In this document: in pieces, positions 57,704 to 64,000 of the stretch
Position numbering within the stretch: the first letter of the stretch is position 1
Layout of the letters: each line of letters begins with the position of its first letter
DNA from: Ceratodon purpureus
Lineage: Eukaryota; Streptophyta; Bryopsida; Pseudoditrichales; Ditrichaceae
Reading direction: 5' to 3'
NCBI GenBank assembly: GCA_014871385.1
Contig: CM026426.1
Span: forward strand, 54,747,265-54,811,264
Length of the DNA stretch: 64,000 nucleotides
Position numbers and translations under genes: made by a program
Notes under the pieces: model-generated
Database searches by the model: none
The model's input: the letters and a program-made list of their open reading frames with translations, nothing else
What the model was told of the DNA's origin: nothing

Positions 57704-60700
57704 ATGACGGTGGAAGCCATGGCGAAAGTCGAGCGGCGGTACTGCCGTAAAGTAGGGGAAAGCTTCAGAAGAGATAAAGAGCATCTTGCCCTGTTTGAGG
57801 AGCTGGCAAATCATGATGACTTGGATTCATCTCTTGGTATGTTATCTCCCTCCTTTTACATTTAGTCATTCTCGCAGCAGCATGCACAATGGTGCTATCA
57901 AATGATCATCATAATAAACTTGCTTTGTGCATATTCATTGAGGATTTCCCCTTCATAGCGGCAGTTTAGTACGAATTAGATCCGTTCTTAGGTGCATGTG
58001 TATATAAACGTCGCGAAGTTGAGATGTTTCGGACTTAGTTCAGTAGAGGCAGGTGCTTGACTCAATGCTTTACCCCTTTAGGAAGAAGGTGTACTGAATC
58101 GGTAAATAATATAGGCCCCAATGGAACGTACCACATGTCTAGTTTGATGCCCCTCATTTAGCTAGATGTAGTTTCGGGTCACTGAATCTCTCCAGAACTA
58201 GAGTGCACTGATAACTCTTTGACCTAGATGTTTTGTACCTAAAAAGATTGTGCTCTTTCATGTCACTTCAGCTGCCATGGATTCAATCGTGCCTTCTGAG
58301 TTCGTAGCATCAGCTCAAGGAGGGATCAGAGACGATGTGATGAAACTTGACGGCAACAAGAGTGAAGACGATTGGTGAGGAACACTTCATTATAATAATG
58401 CATTTTCCCCAGTTTTTTTTCTCAATCTATAGTTTATGAAGGCGAGATATTGATTTATGTCATAAAGAGCATAACATCTTCGGAAATTATTAATTTTTAT
58501 TCCTTTCTCTTGAACGTTATGCTTTTTCGTGCCCATCTTTAGCATGAACATGTCTTCTTTCCTCATCAACAATTCTGCAGGCTTGTGACTGTTCCGGAAG
58601 TATCCCCTTCTCCAAAATCGGGGCAGCAGAAAGTGGTCACGAATGGTAGTCTCGCTTCCATCAGGACCTCAATGGTGAGTTCTTAACTGTGTCTATCATC
58701 GTTATGTATTTCCACAATCTCGTGTTATTTGTGATTTATGGTGCCTTTCTCTGGCTAGATGCTTAGCCGCTTCATCAACTCAATATCATCGAGCAGTGTT
58801 GGAGGAGGCATCTCCTTGATCTTATTGCCGTTGTGTCCGGTTGTAACAGAATGTAGCCAATGAGGTGGATCTCGCTGTGCTAGCGCCCAGACGGAATGCA
58901 AGCCCCATTAGTAGGGACAGCAAAGGCCCGGAAAGATCAAATATCGTTACGTCCACGAGCCCGCGACCAGCGTTCAGCACTTCGACGAAAAGCCCCAGGC
59001 CAAGCACAGCGTCATTGAACTCAAGAGGGTCATCCTCGCCCAGATCAATCTCCACAGTGAAGTCATCCGGCTCTCCTCGGCTTCCAATTCGGTTTAGCTC
59101 TCCGTCTACGACGAGGTCAAGATCAGCCAGTAGGCCAACTATTGCTACAGCAGGGAAAAGCGCTGGTGCGGTCAAGAGCTCTTCCGCTACATTCACAAGG
59201 GCTTCCACGATCAATTCTTCGCCCGGGAGACGAGCAAGCACTGGTACTCTGAGTAATCGACCATTACTTACTTCTAATGCGGCAAACCTATCTACTCCTG
59301 CAGGGATTACCAAAACGTTTGTACGAGAATCCTCCCCTTCCGCGAGAGGGAGCTCACCCGCGCGATTCGGCACTGGTTGGTCCTCAACTCCTTCTGTGAG
59401 CAGCATCAATAGCAGGGGAAGCTCCCCTGGAAGAGCTGGATACAATCGAGGTCTCTCCCCTGCAAAGAGTAATAACGTTATAAGTAGAGGAAGCTCGCCT
59501 CCTAGAAGTTTTAGCTCAACCGCAGGAAGGAACAGCTCTTCATCAACCCCTGAAAGAAGTTCAGTGACTTCGAGCAAGGCCATCTCGATCGCAAGAAAGT
59601 CTAGCACACTTGAGTCAGTTGAGAAAGCTAATGGTAGTTTTAATGATTTTCTCTTAGAGACACCTGCCAATCTGCGTACATCTTCCTTCAAGAGAGGTTC
59701 TAGTCCCCCTGGATCTGTCATAAGTAAGTCCTATGATGACCCCAGCAACGGAAGGAGGCGGAGTTGCTCTTCGCAGGACTTTGACAGTTTTCTCTCTAAA
59801 AGCCAGGATCGTGATTCAAGTTATCTTAGTGGTAGTCGAGGATCAAGCCCCAATCGGGATCTCAGCAGGAGTTGTGATGAAGGGAGCAAGTTTGTGTCGA
59901 AAAGCCCATCCGATCGGCTTTCCCCACCTTCTGAATACACTTCGGTTAGAGGTTTTAATTCACAACCCTGCCCAAATCGTCGGGCTTCTACAGGTGATCA
60001 TCGGATTCCGTCTCGAAATGTTACCGTTTCTGAATATGGACTGGATGGACGTCGCATTTCGAAAGGCAACAAGGAGATGCCGTCAAGTCCTAATGTTGGA
60101 CAAAGTTTGGGAAGATTAACTGCACTTCAACAAGATCCTGCTTTTGAGAGCTCCTTGATGAGAAGAGTATCAGACCCCACTGCTTCACGTTCAGTTGTAA
60201 GTGCCAGACGCTCCCCTCGAAAAAGGGCTTGTGATATGGGTAATTTTCAGATCTAGAGGTTGATGTTGGAGTGGACAAATTCTTTGATGAGCTCATTAAC
60301 AGCAATATTTTCTTTGTTGATTGCTTCACATCCTGCAGACATCATTAAGAAAGTATTTTACGAAAGCAGAAAGTGTCTTTTTTCAGCGATTCTGCATTTG
60401 TAACACAGTTTAGGGTCTGCGCAGGGTTATAGAACCTTAAGTTCTGGAGGTGGCTTCAAACCATTCATGACGAATAATTCCATCCCGTCTTTCAACACCT
60501 CCATATTACAGCGTAAGCTTCATCAGACGGATGGTCAGCCCCAAGCTGTCTCTTCAGACTATGAGAAGCATGTAGACATGACACCAGCTGCCATGAAAGA
60601 GAGCTTTCCACATGGGACGGAGGAAAGCTCTTATGTAGATCAGAAGGACACGGTCAAAAGGATACAGACGGGGTTCGCCCTCAAGAAAGAGGATGCTACT

Positions 60701-63700
60701 ACAGCTAACCATGCTTGGGTAGGCACTTCAGAGAACGAGGCTCAGCTAAACAGGACGGAGATGGGCTCCAAAAGCCCAAGGCTAACCGCACTTGTTGTCA
60801 GCCAAGGGCCAGTGAAGGTTTATCAAGGGTTGGGAGATATGGAAGACATGGGTGCTAATTGGTGTTGCGGGATGGAGTACCAGTATCGAAGCTTCTGTAG
60901 GCAACACGAGTGTGGAATCTACAAAAACTTTCATGACGCTTTGGTGGTTTCCAACTCCAAGTTTACGCCTGCTTCTAAGAAAAATGCAGAAGAAGGGAAA
61001 GATTTGGATAGCAATGATGTCGTTATGGATTCTCCAACTGCTTCTGTGAGGAAAAGCGCAGGCCTTACATCAGATAGTAGAGCAGTTGAATTGAAGAATG
61101 AAGTAACGGCCGAGCTTGTGAGTGATGCAATGAATACAGAAATAGATTCTGCAGATTCAGTGGTCAAATCCAGAATGCAGCAACTGAAATGCCGACAAAT
61201 GAGCTCCGAAAATGCAAATCTGAACTCCAGCGAGCACTCTCAAGATGGTGATGAATCCAAACACTCTAAGTCTTCACGAGAGGAGACGTTGGAGAACAAT
61301 TCTGATCCATCTGATATCGATCCTGCCGTAGGTGGAGCCGGAAGGCGAAAGAGTCCTAAAGAAGGATGTGTGCAAGAGAAGAGTTCGTCTGACCCTGAGG
61401 TTATCATGATATCGCCAGTTTCTGTATGTGAAAGTGAAACCTCAGACGAGATGTTGCCGCACCATGAACAATCCCCGACATCTCCTCTGGCAGTTGTTAA
61501 TAAAAACAGGCAGCTCAAATGTGAGAAAGCTGAATCAGTGATCAAGAATGACTTGATCCGGGAGTTTGATACTCTCGAGTCTTCCTCACGGCCGCTCAAG
61601 CCACCTGATTTTTTTTCAGTTACGAAACGGCATGGAGAAGGAGCTGCAATATCTAGGGTTCAAAGTTTTAATGCGTCAGAGTACGATGCAGAGAAGGCAC
61701 GATGTATTACAGACGCCAGGAAAACAAAGAATCCCAACCATCTCTACACAGTGGCCACTGAAGTTCATCCCAGCAAGAGTGACAGTAAAGAAGACCTCAG
61801 TTCGAAAACTGCCGAATTCGGCTCAAATGCAGTGTCTGAACCAAGGTCGGTGATGGAACCGGTTATGAATAAGAGAGGTGCGCAAAGGGTCGAAGGTCTG
61901 GAGAATATACAGGTCCAGGAAGGTCCCCACTTTCGCGAAACTGGGAGCGATCCTGAAGAGGACAATCCTAGTGCCCCATTGCGACATGTTGCTGATGACT
62001 CTAACTCAAGCTTGTCCGAGCGATCACATATTATTCCTCAAATAGCAGCGATATTGTTCCCGTTTGTAAAGAGCCCCAAGGATGGATTCGGTGGAGGCTG
62101 TTACAAAAAAGGAGACGTCTCGTTAATCTCTTCTATCAAAAGTGCTGGAAGCAGAGTTTCTTTGGCATCTGCGACCAGCATTGATCTGACCCTCAGCATT
62201 GATACAACTTGCTCGGCTCACAGTCAATATGACAACGCTCTCTGGGATGACCCGAATTACAGCGGGAGATTTGGGGACTCTATGGCTGGAATTCCTTTCA
62301 AGTCGATAGCCACTTTGCCCTTGCCCTTACCAATAGAGGTGAGGTGCATGCAGTCGCCAGAGGCGGTAATCCCCAGCAGCGAAGGGGGCACTGCTCCAAA
62401 TAGCGAAAGCAAAACACTGAGATATAATGATGGGCTAGAGAAGCTTGCAGGATACATGCGCAGTGCCAGCCTGAATGCACGAAAACGAAGACCTTCAAAT
62501 GGGCGTTCTAGTCAGGAGGACTCGAAGATGCACTCTCGTGAGAGTTCATTTGACTACTTCGTCGACTTCTTGGATTCACAACCAGATGTCGACCTAGATG
62601 GGTGTGGTCTAACTGACGTTCTTGTTTCTGCTCACAAGGAAGCAAAGAAGCTCGAGAATTTCCCTGGAGCAAACAACAACTTGCGGTTCATAAAGCGCTT
62701 GGATTCCAGACTTAGCAACAACAGCTTGATCAGCGACAAATCCTACGAAAGTAAGGTGACTGATATGTCAAGTGATTCAAGCTGGGAATCTGGTAAGAAC
62801 CGAACGCAACCAGTGGATGGCGCATGTCAAGTGATGGAGCAAATTGTGGAGAACGCGAATGCACTCTCCCATGGCAGGCACTTGTCTTCTTTCAAATTCG
62901 GACAAAAGAAGACTGCCGCAATCTCCGATTTGGAAGCGGACTCCGAGTCACCTCCAGATTCAGAATATGGACCTTCACCGGCGCGGCAGCCGAGACACCA
63001 GAAGCAACTCAGCAACGCCACCTCGGAATCGTCCCAGAAATCTGCAAAACATTACGGTAAAGCACAGTCTTCCTCTAAGAAATGCCTACGCGACCCATAT
63101 GGTTGCGTGTTATTCTTAAACGAAGGTGTGCATTCTCGCTTTTAAATGACGCTAACCTTGTACTGAGTGTAATACTTCTCGCTTTCAAACCTGAAAAGTC
63201 GACAGAAAGACCTCCTGCCTTCTAGATTAAAGCCGGAAAGTATCAGAGTGCTCAGGTATCCCTCCATCTGAGCGCTCAATTTCCAAACAGCCATCTGCCC
63301 CCCTTATTACTTCAATCCATGCACAATCTATGCATCAGAGAATCACTTTCAACCAATTCTCGTTTAACCCTAGAGCTTAAATCTTTGTCTAGCCCTTCTA
63401 ACCCGTTTGTCCCCTTGTCTTTCTGATCTCGCAGACGAGTGCCTCGCCGACGGACGCCTCCTCCTTGCCCTGAAGTCCACTCCGGGTATCATCATCATGT
63501 CCGACAAATCCCCGAACGACTCAAAATTCGGTCTCAACAGCCCACCCCGGACGTCCTCCAGAAACGACATCGGCGAATTCAATGGCAACTTATGGGAGGC
63601 AGTGCAGATCATGGAAGAGGAGCAAGAGATGGAAGCCGATCTCACCCCTCCAACTCCCATTGAATTTGCCATCCGTGACTTTACCCCTGCACGCACCCCA

Positions 63701-63976
63701 GCTCGCACTCCTGCTCGCACTCTCAATCACGCCTCCAAGGCCTCCTCCAACGACTCTCACCACTCGCATCATTCACACCGTTCTCACAACTCCCACCACT
63801 CCCACAACTCTCAAGCTTCGTGCGTGATGGGCGTGACCAGGAGTCCCTCTGTGGCGTCCAAATCTTCCAGTAAGCATCTTGACAGCAACAGCGACTATGG
63901 CGAGGCCAATGCTGAGGGAGTGGACTTCGGATCGCGCCATGCGCATCGGTCCTACTGTGGCTGCACTATTTTGTGA
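57704..63976 (+). CDS. BASIC PROLINE-RICH PROTEIN (BPP)-like microtubule-associated protein
   Basis: Exons fitting in phase: 57704-57836, 58272-58374, 58581-58674, 58850-60196, 60425-63056 and 63435-63976; about 1,610 residues. The start is MTVEAMAKVERRYCRKVGES. Hallmarks of the plant BPP family: an early RRDKEHLALFEELANHDD (compare EELALFLEMRKRE), then KSEDDWLVTVPEVSPSP (compare YDWLLTPPGTPLFPS), then a long Ser/Arg/Pro-rich part with repeated SRGSSPxR and SPRPST (58.9-60.2 kb). BPPs decorate cortical microtubules. This protein is far longer than Arabidopsis BPP1; the 2.6-kb exon is Ser/Glu-rich and disordered, with DSLRK-like and SSFDYFVDFLDSQPDVDLDG segments. The last exon has TPARTPARTPART and a His/Ser repeat and ends SYCGCTIL, a CaaX-like tail with Leu (geranylgeranyl-type). 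If the donor at 63057 is not used, translation stops at 63145 and the last exon would be another gene with ATG at 63497. Confidence 0.75.
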
Positions 63977-64000
63977 GGAGCATGACTGCACTGTTTTTGT

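Noticed and set aside
58822-59721. A 299-residue minus-strand frame rich in Leu, Glu and Val
   Set aside because: Antisense shadow of the Ser/Arg/Pro-rich exon of the BPP-like gene.
1-64000. tRNA, rRNA or small structured RNA genes
   Set aside because: I saw no stretch with convincing tRNA or rRNA signatures by eye; a covariance-model search would be needed to exclude them.

Overview
The window looks like nuclear DNA of a streptophyte (green plant lineage, possibly a charophyte alga with a repeat-rich genome; the species is my guess). The reasons are one multi-exon gene resembling the plant BASIC PROLINE-RICH PROTEIN (BPP) microtubule-associated family at the right edge, short GT-AG introns, and DNA transposons of plant type (MULE, CACTA, PIF/Harbinger) filling most of the rest. 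I see no bacterial operon features, rRNA, tRNA or CRISPR.

Layout. 1-10.4 kb: a 228-residue reading frame of unknown function (minus strand), a 733-bp MITE-like element, an intronless but frameshifted protein-kinase-like gene, arrays of a GGGCGCGAGC-type motif, A-rich minisatellite and short dispersed repeats. 10.4-18.9 kb: left part of a CACTA element. It starts with CACTA and TGACGC-rich subterminal repeats, carries an unrecognised minus-strand gene, holds a captured and decayed piece of the host splicing-factor gene SYF1, and ends in the N-terminal part of a TNP2 transposase that is cut off. 18.9-33 kb: unrecognised decayed genes, a retroelement fragment between two 655-bp direct repeats, a coiled-coil/RING-like gene, and a long decayed minus-strand gene (26.3-32.8 kb). 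In that gene a ParB-like exon precedes a permuted amino-methyltransferase domain, and its introns hold arrays of short palindromes. 33.7-39.5 kb: a decayed MULE transposase split by a complete 2.4-kb non-autonomous CACTA element. 41.1-43 kb: a decayed PIF/Harbinger transposase with its own insertion.

43.4-56.1 kb is a nearly whole, young Mutator-like element of 12,678 bp. Its GC-rich terminal inverted repeats match base for base except for one extra 19-bp unit, and it is flanked by a 10-bp target duplication. It has two convergent genes as in maize MuDR: a MURA-like transposase with DDE residues and a SWIM zinc finger, and a large zinc-finger protein I do not recognise in the position of mudrB. 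Each gene has a single apparent lesion.

57.7-64 kb: the BPP-like host gene, probably six exons, possibly ending in a prenylation-type Cys-Thr-Ile-Leu tail. The points most worth follow-up are the ParB/methyltransferase gene with its intronic palindromes, the two-gene MULE, and the SYF1 capture inside the CACTA element.
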